Assembly (NCBI RefSeq): GCF_031081985.1
Contig: NZ_JARWSK010000004.1
Span: forward strand, 248,001-312,000
Origin: Komagataeibacter xylinus
Lineage (GTDB): Bacteria > Pseudomonadota > Alphaproteobacteria > Acetobacterales > Acetobacteraceae
Length of the DNA: 64,000 nt
Direction of reading: 5' to 3'
The first letter of the stretch is position 1. The number at the start of each line of letters is the position of its first letter. The notes under the pieces are model-generated. The model saw nothing but the letters and a program-made list of their open reading frames with translations, was not told the DNA's origin and made no database searches. A program made the position numbers and the translations under genes. This document shows, piece by piece, positions 27,362-38,346 of the stretch.

Positions 27362-28666
27362 TTACAGGTATGGCGCGGGGTTGACCGTGCCCCCCCCGTG
27401 GCGCAGTTGCACGAACAGGGTCGGCCTTGAGCCGCCGCCGCTCCATTGCGGCATCTGGCCTACCGCCGCCCCGCGGCTTACCTGCTGGCCGGCGGCGACC
27501 GCGATCTCGCCAAGTCCTGCGAGCACGAAGCGGTAATGCTTGCCACAGTCAAGGATCATCATCTGGCCATAGGTACGGAACGGCCCGGCAAAATCAATGC
27601 GCCCCGTGCATGGCGCGCGTACGCTTGCGCGTGAAGGGGGCGCGTAGGTGATGCCGGTGGCAGGCCCGCTTTCCGTCGTGTGGCCCCAGGCGGTCAGCAC
27701 CGTGCCCGCCACGGGCGCGCCCGCGCTGGCATTGGCGGTGCTGATGCCGGGGCCTGCGCCATCAGCCATTTCATGCGCCTGGCGGCGGGCTGCGGTGGCG
27801 GCCTGCATGTTATGCGCGCGCTCGGCGGCGCGGGCGGCCTGTTCAAGATTTTTTTCGGCCTGTTCCTCGGTTTCCTCGATGCGGGTAATGGCGTCCTGCA
27901 CGCTCGAGGCGCGGCGGGCGGCGTCTTCCACCGCCTGGGTGGCGCTGAGGGCTGCGGCATTCGAGCGCTGCTGGGCCTCAAGGGCGGCATGGGCCGCGCG
28001 GTTGACCGCATCGCGCTGGCTTTCACGCTGGGTTACGACCTGGCGCATCTGCTGCTGCTGGCGGCCAAGTTCATCATCAAGGGCAAGCAGGCGGGTGCGG
28101 CGGTCGTGTATGGCGCGGGCCTGCCGGGCGATGTCGGTCATCATGCCATGCACCACCAGCAGGCCGGTCACGGCGCGGTCAGCCGGTAGCGGCACGGCCA
28201 GCAATGTATCGGCGGGGTAGAGCGACAGGCGCTCGGCCAGCGGCAGCAGGGGGGCGAGGCGGGCGACCTGGGCTGCAAGCTGCTGGCGCAGGGCCGCCTG
28301 CTCGGCATGCAGGTCGCCAATGCGGTCGTCGATATCGGCGGCCTGCTGCTCGGTCTGTTGCAGGCGCGCCGTGGCATCCACCGTGGCGGCGGACAGGCTG
28401 GCCGCTTTTTCAGCATCCGCGCGGGCCTGCTCGCGGGCCTCCTGCTGTTCCCTGCGGCGGGCCTCGAGGTCGTGGGCCTGCTGCTGCTCGCGTGCCAGCA
28501 GGTTTTCATGCGCGCTGCGCGCGGCTTCAAGCTGTTCGCGGATGCGCTGCTCGCTGGCCGTGGGGGCATGGGGTGTGGCGTGCGTGGCATGGCCTGCATG
28601 GGCATGGGTACCGCCCGCATGGGAGGATACGGCCCCGGCAGGCGCGTGTGCCGCGCATAAAAACAC
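27362..28666 (-). CDS. EnvC-like murein hydrolase activator (degenerate M23 domain)
   Basis: About 434 residues: a histidine-rich start, two long coiled coils (about 35-130 and 180-300) and a C-terminal LytM/M23 fold (about 310-434). The catalytic zinc motifs of M23 peptidases (H-x3-D and HxH) are absent (TYAPPSRASVRAPCTG, ILDCGKHYRFVLAG), as in EnvC, which activates amidases instead of cutting murein itself. The GTG at 28666 is the only standard start in the right place, but the frame stays open upstream and would supply a better signal peptide (RLHATARWPVRLASGFVFL) if a CTG near 28711 or 28723 were used. A hairpin overlaps this region. Confidence 0.82.
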   Translation of the reverse strand: MFLCAAHAPAGAVSSHAGGTHAHAGHATHATPHAPTASEQRIREQLEAARSAHENLLAREQQQAHDLEARRREQQEAREQARADAEKAASLSAATVDATARLQQTEQQAADIDDRIGDLHAEQAALRQQLAAQVARLAPLLPLAERLSLYPADTLLAVPLPADRAVTGLLVVHGMMTDIARQARAIHDRRTRLLALDDELGRQQQQMRQVVTQRESQRDAVNRAAHAALEAQQRSNAAALSATQAVEDAARRASSVQDAITRIEETEEQAEKNLEQAARAAERAHNMQAATAARRQAHEMADGAGPGISTANASAGAPVAGTVLTAWGHTTESGPATGITYAPPSRASVRAPCTGRIDFAGPFRTYGQMMILDCGKHYRFVLAGLGEIAVAAGQQVSRGAAVGQMPQWSGGGSRPTLFVQLRHGGGTVNPAPYL

Positions 28667-28669
28667 GAA

Positions 28670-28698
28670 CCCGCTGGCCAGGCGGACCGGCCAGCGGG
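28670..28698 (-). terminator. Hairpin after gpmI, overlapping the envC start region
   Basis: CCCGCTGGCC and GGCCAGCGGG form a perfect 10-bp stem with a 9-nt loop. On the minus strand the stem is followed by TTCGTGTTTTTATG, a T-rich stretch, and it starts 21 bp after the gpmI stop codon. This is the layout of an intrinsic terminator, but the EnvC-like reading frame begins in the same place. Confidence 0.55.
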
Positions 28699-28719
28699 CT
28701 GTGGCATGCAGGCGTGGTG

Positions 28720-30276
28720 TCAGGATGGCGTGGACCCGTCCAGCAGGGAGTGCCCGGTCATGGCGGCGGGCTGGGGCAGGTGCATGAGTTGCAGCAGCGT
28801 GGGCGCCAGATCGGCCAGGCGGCCATCATGCAGCCCGACGCCTTCTGGCCCGCCGGCCAGCACTACGGGCACCACGTTGAGCGTATGCGCGGTGTGGGGG
28901 CCGTTGGTTTCGGGGTCGAACATGGTTTCCGCATTACCGTGATCGGCGGTGACCAGCAATGCGCCGCCTGCGTGTTCGATGGCTTTTGCAATGCGGCCCA
29001 GCCCGGTATCAACCGCCTCGACCGCCTTGATGGCGGCGGCGAGCACGCCGGTATGGCCCACCATGTCGGCATTGGCGAAGTTGAGCACGATCAGGTCATA
29101 TTTGCCGCTGCCGATCGCCTCGACCGCGCGGTCGGTCAGTTCGGGGGCCGACATTTCGGGCTGGAGGTCATAGGTCGCGACCTTGGGGGAGGGCACCATG
29201 ATCCGGTCCTCGCCCGCAAGCTGCGCCTCGCGCCCGCCATTGAGGAAGTAGGTCACGTGCGGGTATTTTTCCGTCTCGGCCATGCGGAGCTGCTTCAGCC
29301 CCGCCTCGCTCACCACATCACCCAGCAGATCATGCAGGGATTGCGGGGGGAACAGCACGGTCATCAGTTCGGCCAGCCGGTCGCTGTAGCGGGTCATGCC
29401 GGTCACGGCGGCGAGGTTGACCAGCTTCACGCGCGCAAATCCCTCGAAGCCGGGTTCAAGCAGCGCATCGAGCAACTGGCGGATGCGGTCGGCGCGGAAA
29501 TTGAAGCTCAGCACCCCGTCGCCATCGCGCATGCCGCCATATTCGCCAATGACGGTGGGGATGATGAACTCATCGGTGGTGCCCGCCTCATACGCCTTGT
29601 CGAGCACATCGAGCGCATCGCCCGCATGCGGGCCTTCACCGGCCACGATGGCGTTGTAGGTCTTCTCCACGCGCTCCCAGCGGCGGTCGCGGTCCATGGC
29701 GTAATAGCGGCCCGACACGGTGCCGATGCGCGTGCCCTCGGGCAGGGCCGAGAGCAGTTTGCACACATAGCCGTGCCCGGATTGCGGGGCGGTATCGCGC
29801 CCATCGGTAAAGATGTGCATGGTTACCGGCACGCCCGCCGCGCGCACGATGCGGGCAAGGGCTACGGCATGGTCCTGATGCGCATGCACGCCACCGGGCG
29901 AGACAAGGCCCATGAGGTGGCAGGTACCGCCGGTTTTTTTCAGCGCGGCAATGAAATCGCGCATCACGTCGCTGTTGGCCACCGTGCCATCGGCAAGGCC
30001 GGTGCTGATGCGCGGCAGTTCCTGCATGACCACGCGGCCCGCGCCGATATTGAGGTGGCCCACCTCGGAATTGCCCATCTGCCCGCCCGGCAGGCCCACG
30101 TCCTCGCCACACGTCTTGAGGAAGGCGCGGGGGCCGGTTGCCCATAATTGATCAAAGGCGGGGGTACGGGCGGCTTTTACCGCGTTATTGGCTTCATCCT
30201 CGCGCCAGCCGAATCCATCAAGTACCACCAGCATGACGGGGCGGGGGGGCCTGTTCACCGATTCATGGTCGTTCAT
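28720..30276 (-). CDS. gpmI: 2,3-bisphosphoglycerate-independent phosphoglycerate mutase
   Basis: A 518-residue metalloenzyme converting 3- to 2-phosphoglycerate in glycolysis. Alkaline-phosphatase-fold motifs: VMLVVLDGFGWRED at the N-terminus, the phospho-acceptor Ser70 in GGQMGNSEVGHLNIGAG, HIFTDGRDT, and the C-terminal ANADMVGHTG and TADHGNAE metal ligands. The start is set at 30276, which has GGGAG upstream; an ATG at 30312 would put that site inside the gene. Divergent from msrB, sharing a 92-bp promoter gap. Confidence 0.95.
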   Translation of the reverse strand: MNDHESVNRPPRPVMLVVLDGFGWREDEANNAVKAARTPAFDQLWATGPRAFLKTCGEDVGLPGGQMGNSEVGHLNIGAGRVVMQELPRISTGLADGTVANSDVMRDFIAALKKTGGTCHLMGLVSPGGVHAHQDHAVALARIVRAAGVPVTMHIFTDGRDTAPQSGHGYVCKLLSALPEGTRIGTVSGRYYAMDRDRRWERVEKTYNAIVAGEGPHAGDALDVLDKAYEAGTTDEFIIPTVIGEYGGMRDGDGVLSFNFRADRIRQLLDALLEPGFEGFARVKLVNLAAVTGMTRYSDRLAELMTVLFPPQSLHDLLGDVVSEAGLKQLRMAETEKYPHVTYFLNGGREAQLAGEDRIMVPSPKVATYDLQPEMSAPELTDRAVEAIGSGKYDLIVLNFANADMVGHTGVLAAAIKAVEAVDTGLGRIAKAIEHAGGALLVTADHGNAETMFDPETNGPHTAHTLNVVPVVLAGGPEGVGLHDGRLADLAPTLLQLMHLPQPAAMTGHSLLDGSTPS

Positions 30277-30368
30277 GGGGTTATTTTCTCCCTGTTTTAT
30301 TTTGTGTGGCATGATGCCCTAAAAGCGTTCAGCGTCAAATGCCTCTGTAGCCAAGGAAGGAAGCAGCC

Positions 30369-30767
30369 ATGTCTGATCCCGCAAGCAAGGGGGCCTCATG
30401 CGGCTGCCTGAGCCCCGAGCAGTTGCGCATATTGCGCGAACACGGCACCGAGCGCCCCGGCTCCAGCCCGCTGAACAACGAAAAGCGTGCCGGTGAATAT
30501 CGTTGCGCGGGCTGTGGCGCGCCACTGTTCTATTCCGGCACGAAATATGAAAGCGGCAGCGGCTGGCCGTCGTTTTTCGATGCCATTCCCGGCGCGGTGG
30601 GCACCACCACCGATACCAGCCACGGCATGACCCGCACGGAGGTGCACTGCGCGCACTGCCACGGGCATCTGGGCCATGTCTTTCCCGACGGGCCGCCGCC
30701 CACCGGCCTGCGCTATTGCATGAACGGACTGGCCCTGACATTCGTGCCGCGTGACGGGGCTGCGTGA
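30369..30767 (+). CDS. msrB: Peptide-methionine (R)-S-oxide reductase MsrB
   Basis: A 132-residue repair enzyme reducing methionine-R-sulfoxide. Two CxxC pairs (Cys46/49 and Cys94/97) form the structural zinc site, and Cys117 in [11 protein letters not shown] is the catalytic cysteine. [11 protein letters not shown] is the substrate-binding signature. No signal peptide, so it is cytoplasmic. A strong AAGGAAGGAAG ribosome binding site precedes ATG 30369. Extra cysteines (11 and 13) at the N-terminus may be the resolving partners. Confidence 0.96.
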   Translation: MSDPASKGASCGCLSPEQLRILREHGTERPGSSPLNNEKRAGEYRCAGCGAPLFYSGTKYESGSGWPSFFDAIPGAVGTTTDTSHGMTRTEVHCAHCHGHLGHVFPDGPPPTGLRYCMNGLALTFVPRDGAA

Positions 30768-30776
30768 AGCAGGCCG

Positions 30777-30858
30777 AAAAAAGTTTCTGGTGAAGCTTTT
30801 TTTTAAAACTTCGAAGAACGTCGCCTGTGTGAAAAAAGGCGACACCCGGAAACTTTCA
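30777..30858 (+). repeat. Composite palindromic repeat, copy D (diverged)
   Basis: Same plan as copy C, with mutations: AAAGTTTCTGGTGAAGC at the left, an imperfect first hairpin (GAAGCTTTTTTTT/AAAACTTC), linker GAAGAAC, a second hairpin GTCGCC...GGCGAC and the right arm ACACCCGGAAACTTT. Compensating changes in GTCGCC/GGCGAC keep the stem paired, which suggests the folded form is selected. Between msrB and upp; its last bases reach an unused ATG upstream of upp. Confidence 0.7.
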
Positions 30859-30881
30859 TGACTTTAACAGAAGGAAGCAAA

Positions 30882-31535
30882 ATGACCGAGCCTGCCGCCC
30901 CGCATGATACGGGTGTTGTTGTTGTCGATCACCCGCTGGTGCAGCACAAACTGACTCTGATGCGCGAACGCCAGACTTCGACCGGGGAATTTCGCAGGCT
31001 TGCGCGTGAACTCAGCCTGCTGCTTGGCTATGAGGCGATGCGTGACCTGCCGCTCGAGCCGGTGGAAATCGATACCCCGCTCGAGCGTATGGAGGCCCGG
31101 CGGTTGGCGGGCAAGAAGCTGTGCCTTGTTTCCATCCTGCGCGCGGGCAATGGCATTCTTGACGGGCTGCTCGACCTTGTGCCCTCGGCGCGTATTGGCC
31201 ATGTCGGGCTGTATCGTGACCCCGAAACGCTGGAGCCGGTCGAGTATTACCTCAAGCTGCCCGATGATGTCGGCAACCGCATCTGCCTTGTGGTCGACCC
31301 CATGCTGGCCACCGGCCACAGCGCCGTGGCGGCCATTGACCGGCTGAAGCAGGCCGGGTGCAACAGGATGGTGTTCGTGTGCCTGCTCGCCTCGCCCGAA
31401 GGGGTAGCCTGCCTGCGCCGCGCGCACCCCGATGTGCGGATCGTGACCTGCGCCATTGATCGTGGGCTGGATGAGCATGGCTATATCCGCCCCGGCCTGG
31501 GCGATGCGGGCGACCGGCTGTTCGGCACGAAATAA
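30882..31535 (+). CDS. upp: Uracil phosphoribosyltransferase
   Basis: A 217-residue pyrimidine salvage enzyme making UMP from uracil and PRPP. The start at 30882 has AGAAGGAAG upstream and gives close to the usual ~208 residues; an ATG at 30858 lies inside a repeat. Motifs: [13 protein letters not shown] at the N-terminus, [12 protein letters not shown], the PRPP-binding loop [11 protein letters not shown] and the uracil-binding C-terminal [20 protein letters not shown]. Single-gene unit between two repeat elements. Confidence 0.96.
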   Translation: MTEPAAPHDTGVVVVDHPLVQHKLTLMRERQTSTGEFRRLARELSLLLGYEAMRDLPLEPVEIDTPLERMEARRLAGKKLCLVSILRAGNGILDGLLDLVPSARIGHVGLYRDPETLEPVEYYLKLPDDVGNRICLVVDPMLATGHSAVAAIDRLKQAGCNRMVFVCLLASPEGVACLRRAHPDVRIVTCAIDRGLDEHGYIRPGLGDAGDRLFGTK

Positions 31536-31605
31536 AACACCACGCGGTTCTGCATGCTGCCCCGCAGACCTGTGATTTTAAGAGACTGTTTGGAAATAAC
31601 CCATT

Positions 31606-31691
31606 GATAAAAGTTTTTGGGTGCCGCCTTTTTTCAAAAAGGCGGCGTTTTTCGAAGCTTTTTGAAAAAAGCTTCACCCAAAACTTTTATC
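31606..31691 (-). repeat. Composite palindromic repeat, copy E (best preserved, inverted)
   Basis: The most complete copy. Outer arms GATAAAAGTTTTTGGGTG and CACCCAAAACTTTTATC enclose GCCGCCTTTTTTCAAAAAGGCGGC-type and GAAGCTTTTTGAAAAAAGCTTC-type hairpins, joined by GTTTTTC. The order of hairpins is reversed relative to copies A-D. It lies between the converging ends of upp and the threonine ammonia-lyase gene and could stop transcription from both sides. Confidence 0.85.
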
Positions 31692-31712
31692 TTCTGTTTT
31701 TGCGCGCCCGCG

Positions 31713-32909
31713 TCAGGCCCGCCGCACGATATAGGTCTTGGCCAGTTCGGCCTCGAGTGCGCGGGCATGTTCGGGGTCACGGGCCTCGATCATCACCTCA
31801 AGCTCGGCGGCCTGCACGCTTGGCGTGGTGAACAGGCGCTGGTGCGAGACCTCGATGATGTTGCCACCTTCATCGCCAATCTTGCGCGAGATGTCGGCCA
31901 GCACGCCGGGGCGGTCGGGTATTTCCATCTTCAGGCACAAAAGCCGCCCGTCGCGCAGCAGCGAGCGCAGCAGGGTATTGGCCAGGATGCGGCTGTCGAT
32001 GTTGCCGCCCGTAATGGGTAGGGCCACGCGCTTGCCGCGGAACAGTTCGGGGTAGGTCAGCACGGCAGCAAGGGCCGTGGCCCCCGCGCCCTCGCTCACC
32101 TGCTTGGCCCCTTCGGCCAGCATGGTAATCGCGGTCTCGATCGCACTTTCGGGCACAACCAGCACGCTTGATACGAGTTCCCGAATGACCTCGAGCGGCT
32201 GGCGGCCGATCTGCAGCACCGCAATGCCCTCGGCAATGGTGGCACCACCCGGTGGCATCACCTCATCACCGGGGAAGCCGGAAAGCGAGGAGAAGTTTTC
32301 AACCTGCACGCCAATGATGTCCATGCCCGGCTGGAGCGCGCGCCCGGCCACGGCGCAGCCCGAAAGCAGGCCGCCGCCGCCAATGGGGCAGACGAAGGTG
32401 TCAAGCGGGCCTGCATCCTCGAACAGTTCGAGTGCAAACGTGCCCTGTCCGGCCATGACCTCGGGGTCGTCATAGGGGTGGACGAATACCCGCCCCTCGC
32501 GCTGGCACAGCATGTTGGCATGCGCCGTGGCCTCGGCGAAGTTGTCGCCTTCCAGCACCACGGTCGCCCCCCACGCCGCCGTGCGCGTGACCTTGGCGGC
32601 GGGCGTGAAGCGCGGCATGACAATCACCGCGTCAATGCCGAGCAGGGAGGCATGGCGGGCCACGCCCTGCGCATGATTGCCCGCTGATACGGTAATCACG
32701 CCGCGCTCGCGCTCACGCGGGGTGAGCAGGGCGAGCTTGTTGGCTGCCCCGCGCTCCTTGAACGAGCCGACCGCCTGCAGGTTATCGAGCTTGAGCACGA
32801 TATCCGCGCCGGTCGCGCGCGAGAGGGTCTGGCACGGGACGGTGGGCGTGTGGAGTACGCGCCCCTTTATCCGCTTTGCGGCGGCGGTGATGTCTTCAAG
32901 CGTGATCAC
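31713..32909 (-). CDS. ilvA: Threonine ammonia-lyase with ACT domain
   Basis: A 398-residue PLP enzyme turning threonine into 2-oxobutanoate, the entry to isoleucine synthesis, or acting in degradation. PLP-binding Lys51 is in GSFKERGAAN; the PLP phosphate loop is PIGGGGLLSG. A single C-terminal ACT domain (about 325-398) allows amino-acid feedback. This short, one-ACT form is closer to TdcB/IlvA2-like enzymes than to the 510-residue E. coli IlvA, so the gene symbol is tentative. GTG start at 32909, 11 bp after greA. Confidence 0.88.
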   Translation of the reverse strand: MITLEDITAAAKRIKGRVLHTPTVPCQTLSRATGADIVLKLDNLQAVGSFKERGAANKLALLTPRERERGVITVSAGNHAQGVARHASLLGIDAVIVMPRFTPAAKVTRTAAWGATVVLEGDNFAEATAHANMLCQREGRVFVHPYDDPEVMAGQGTFALELFEDAGPLDTFVCPIGGGGLLSGCAVAGRALQPGMDIIGVQVENFSSLSGFPGDEVMPPGGATIAEGIAVLQIGRQPLEVIRELVSSVLVVPESAIETAITMLAEGAKQVSEGAGATALAAVLTYPELFRGKRVALPITGGNIDSRILANTLLRSLLRDGRLLCLKMEIPDRPGVLADISRKIGDEGGNIIEVSHQRLFTTPSVQAAELEVMIEARDPEHARALEAELAKTYIVRRA

Positions 32910-32920
32910 GGGTTTATGGC

Positions 32921-33394
32921 CTAGCCGTAGGTAACTTCCAGGATTTCGTAGGTCCGGTCGCCGCCGGGGGCGGGCACGGACACGCTGTCGCCCACGCTCT
33001 TGCCAATCAGCGACTTGGCCAGCGGGGAAGAAATGGACAGAAGCCCCTGCTTGATGTCGGCCTCGTACACGCCCACGATCTGGTAGGTGGCTTCCTTGTC
33101 GGTTTCCTCATCCACCAGCTTTACGCGCGCGCCGAACTTGACCTGATCGCCCGAGAGCGAGGCCGGGTCGATCACCTCGACGGAGGAGACAATTTCCTCA
33201 AGTTCCTGGATGCGCCCTTCGGTAAAGGACTGGCGCTCGCGGGCGGCATGGTATTCCGCGTTTTCCGAAAGGTCGCCGTGGCTCCGCGCTTCGGCAATGG
33301 CGCGTATGATCGCGGGGCGTTCTTCACTCTTGAGTTTGCGCAGTTCGTCTTCGAGCCGTTCGAGCCCGGGGGCTGTCATCGGAAATTTCTGCAA
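32921..33394 (-). CDS. greA: Transcription elongation factor GreA
   Basis: A 157-residue factor that rescues backtracked RNA polymerase by stimulating transcript cleavage. The N-terminal coiled coil (about 8-75) carries the acidic tip in ARSHGDLSENAEYHAARE with the key Asp and Glu; the C-terminal FKBP-like domain follows (GARVKLVDEETDKEATYQIV). The start is TTG (33392-33394) with GGGGA six bases upstream; the resulting MQKFPMT start matches the family, so the TTG is convincing. Lies between carB and ilvA on the same strand, with 134 bp to carB. Confidence 0.95.
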   Translation of the reverse strand: MQKFPMTAPGLERLEDELRKLKSEERPAIIRAIAEARSHGDLSENAEYHAARERQSFTEGRIQELEEIVSSVEVIDPASLSGDQVKFGARVKLVDEETDKEATYQIVGVYEADIKQGLLSISSPLAKSLIGKSVGDSVSVPAPGGDRTYEILEVTYG

Positions 33395-33414
33395 GGTTTG
33401 TCCCCGAGGTGAAG

Positions 33415-33433
33415 GTCAGTTTCCGCAACTGAC
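33415..33433 (-). promoter_or_regulatory. Small hairpin in the greA leader
   Basis: GTCAGTT and AACTGAC form a 7-bp stem around a 5-nt loop, ending about 20 bp before the greA start. No T-run follows on either strand. It could affect greA translation or be a pausing site; evidence is only the palindrome. Confidence 0.35.
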
Positions 33434-33528
33434 GGTTGGTTGCTGTGTCCGGGTGCATTGCCTGTAATACGACGCGGGCAGCCTGCCAGCCCAGGGACCA
33501 GCAGACCACCCGCGTTGTGGCGATGCGC

Positions 33529-36783
<3,255 letters not shown>

Positions 36784-36796
36784 GTCGGGTCGGCTT

Positions 36797-38194
36797 TCAC
36801 GCGGTCTTGGTTGTGGTGTCGATCAGATCGACAAAACGGCGGAACAGGTAGTGGCTGTCTGACGGGCCGGGGCTGGCCTCGGGGTGGTACTGCACCGAGA
36901 ACGCCGGGTAGCGGCTGGTGGCGATCCCCTCGTTCGAGCCGTCAAACAGGCTGGTATGGGTGGCGCGCACATCGGCGGGCAGCGACTTGTCATCCACCGC
37001 AAAACCATGGTTCTGGCTGGTGATCTCCACCTTGCCGGTTTCAAGGTCTTTCACCGGCTGGTTGGCGCCACGGTGGCCGCGCGCCAGCTTGTAGGTCTTG
37101 GCACCGAGTGCGAGGGCCAGGAGCTGGTGGCCAAGGCAGATGCCAAAAAGCGGCTTGCCCGCCTCGAGCACGCCCCTGATGGCGGGCACGGCATAGCTGG
37201 CGGTCGCCGCCGGGTCGCCCGGCCCGTTGGACAGGAACACGCCTGCGGGGTCGAGGGCGAGGATTTCCTCGGCGGTCGTGGTGGCGGGCACCACGGTCAC
37301 GTCACAGCCAGCCGAGGCCAGGCAGCGCAGGATGTTGCGCTTGGCCCCGTAGTCAACGGCTACCACCTTGTGGCGCTTGGCGGGCAGGGGTGCGGTGCCA
37401 TGCGGCCACTGCCACACGCCCTCGCTCCACGCGTAAGGCTTGGCGCAGGTGACTTCACGCGCAAGGTCCATGCCCTCCAGCCCCGGCCAGGCGCGGGCCT
37501 GGGCCTGCAAGGCCGCGATGTCAAACTGGCCATCGGCAGGGTAGGCCACGATGGCCGTCTGCGGGCCGCCCTCGCGGATGCGTCGCGTGATGGCGCGGGT
37601 GTCGATGCCGCAGATGCCCGGCACGTTCTGGGCTTTCAGCCACGCATCGAGCGATTCGGTCGCGCGCCAGTTGGCGGGCGCGGTCAGGTCTTCCTTCACC
37701 ACCAGCGCGCGGGCGTTGATGGTGGTGGCCTCATCATCCTCCGGCGTGGTGCCGGTATTGCCGATATGGGGGAAGGTGAAGGTAATGATCTGGCCTGCGA
37801 AGGACGGGTCGGTCAGCGTTTCCTGGTAGCCGGTCATGCCGGTGGAAAAGCAGATCTCGCCCAGCGCGCGCTCCGTGCTGTACGCGCCGAATCCGCACCC
37901 CCACAGGATGGTGCCATCGGCCAGGATCAGGGCGGCTGTCGCAGCTTTGGGCCTGTCGGCCGGTGCGATCGGGTTTGACGTGCTCATCGGGGGCTCCGGT
38001 CGGTCGGATTCTGTAGCGGGTTGCAGGTCGGACAGTGACAGGCCGGTGGCGCGCAGCACCGTGGTCCAGTGCTTGGGCGGAATGGCGCGGGCCTGCCGCC
38101 ATTTGCGAATGGCCTCGGTGCTGACGCCAGTCAGCTTCGCGGCCTGTTCGGCCCCGCCAAGGCGTTCGATAATACTTTCTATCGTCATCGGCAT
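36797..38194 (-). CDS. carA: Carbamoyl phosphate synthase small subunit with N-terminal HTH-like domain
   Basis: Glutaminase subunit feeding ammonia to CarB. Read from ATG 38194 (AAGGGA upstream) it has 465 residues. Residues 1-60 form an extra domain resembling Cro/YdaS-type helix-turn-helix folds ([18 protein letters not shown], then IPPKHW), which E. coli CarA (382 aa) lacks; residues 61-70 link it to standard CarA. The glutamine amidotransferase triad is Cys353 (FGICLGHQ), His437 and Glu439 (HPEA). An internal ATG at 37987 with GGAG six bases upstream would give a normal 396-residue CarA, so two forms are possible. I recall an NCBI family name, carph-isopro, for this kind of N-terminal domain but cannot check it. 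Confidence 0.93.
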   Translation of the reverse strand: MPMTIESIIERLGGAEQAAKLTGVSTEAIRKWRQARAIPPKHWTTVLRATGLSLSDLQPATESDRPEPPMSTSNPIAPADRPKAATAALILADGTILWGCGFGAYSTERALGEICFSTGMTGYQETLTDPSFAGQIITFTFPHIGNTGTTPEDDEATTINARALVVKEDLTAPANWRATESLDAWLKAQNVPGICGIDTRAITRRIREGGPQTAIVAYPADGQFDIAALQAQARAWPGLEGMDLAREVTCAKPYAWSEGVWQWPHGTAPLPAKRHKVVAVDYGAKRNILRCLASAGCDVTVVPATTTAEEILALDPAGVFLSNGPGDPAATASYAVPAIRGVLEAGKPLFGICLGHQLLALALGAKTYKLARGHRGANQPVKDLETGKVEITSQNHGFAVDDKSLPADVRATHTSLFDGSNEGIATSRYPAFSVQYHPEASPGPSDSHYLFRRFVDLIDTTTKTA

Positions 38195-38242
38195 TGGATG
38201 ATGTCCCTTCCGGGAGTATTGCCTAACAGCGTCTCTGGTAAT

Positions 38243-38259
38243 TGGGAAGAAAATTCCCA
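38243..38259. promoter_or_regulatory. Palindrome 1 (TGGGAA-N5-TTCCCA) in the carA/yqeY promoter region
   Basis: TGGGAA (38243-38248) and TTCCCA (38254-38259) are perfect inverted arms around GAAAA. The near edge is 48 bp upstream of the carA ATG. Its flank ATTGGGAA is repeated exactly at palindrome 2. Candidate operator. Confidence 0.6.
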
Positions 38260-38280
38260 CATACCCTTGCACCGAGACAT

Positions 38281-38297
38281 TGGGAAAATTATTCCCG
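38281..38297. promoter_or_regulatory. Palindrome 2 (TGGGAA-N5-TTCCCG) in the carA/yqeY promoter region
   Basis: TGGGAA (38281-38286) and TTCCCG (38292-38297) around AATTA. Centre-to-centre distance from palindrome 1 is 38 bp, and its near edge is 49 bp upstream of the yqeY ATG. It overlaps a weak TTGCAC-N17-TATTCC promoter-like pair (38267-38295) for yqeY-dnaG. Confidence 0.6.
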
Positions 38298-38346
38298 GCA
38301 TGCAAGGGGGCATCGTGCCCTCCCGCCGGGCAGAGGAGTTGACAGC

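Noticed and set aside
28204-30147. 647-codon plus-strand frame opposite gpmI and the EnvC-like gene
   Set aside because: Antisense shadow of two well-identified genes; composition is biased and no motif is present.
38308-38320. GGGCA-TCG-TGCCC inverted repeat before yqeY
   Set aside because: Short arms and no second copy; may be chance, and it differs from the twin palindromes nearby.
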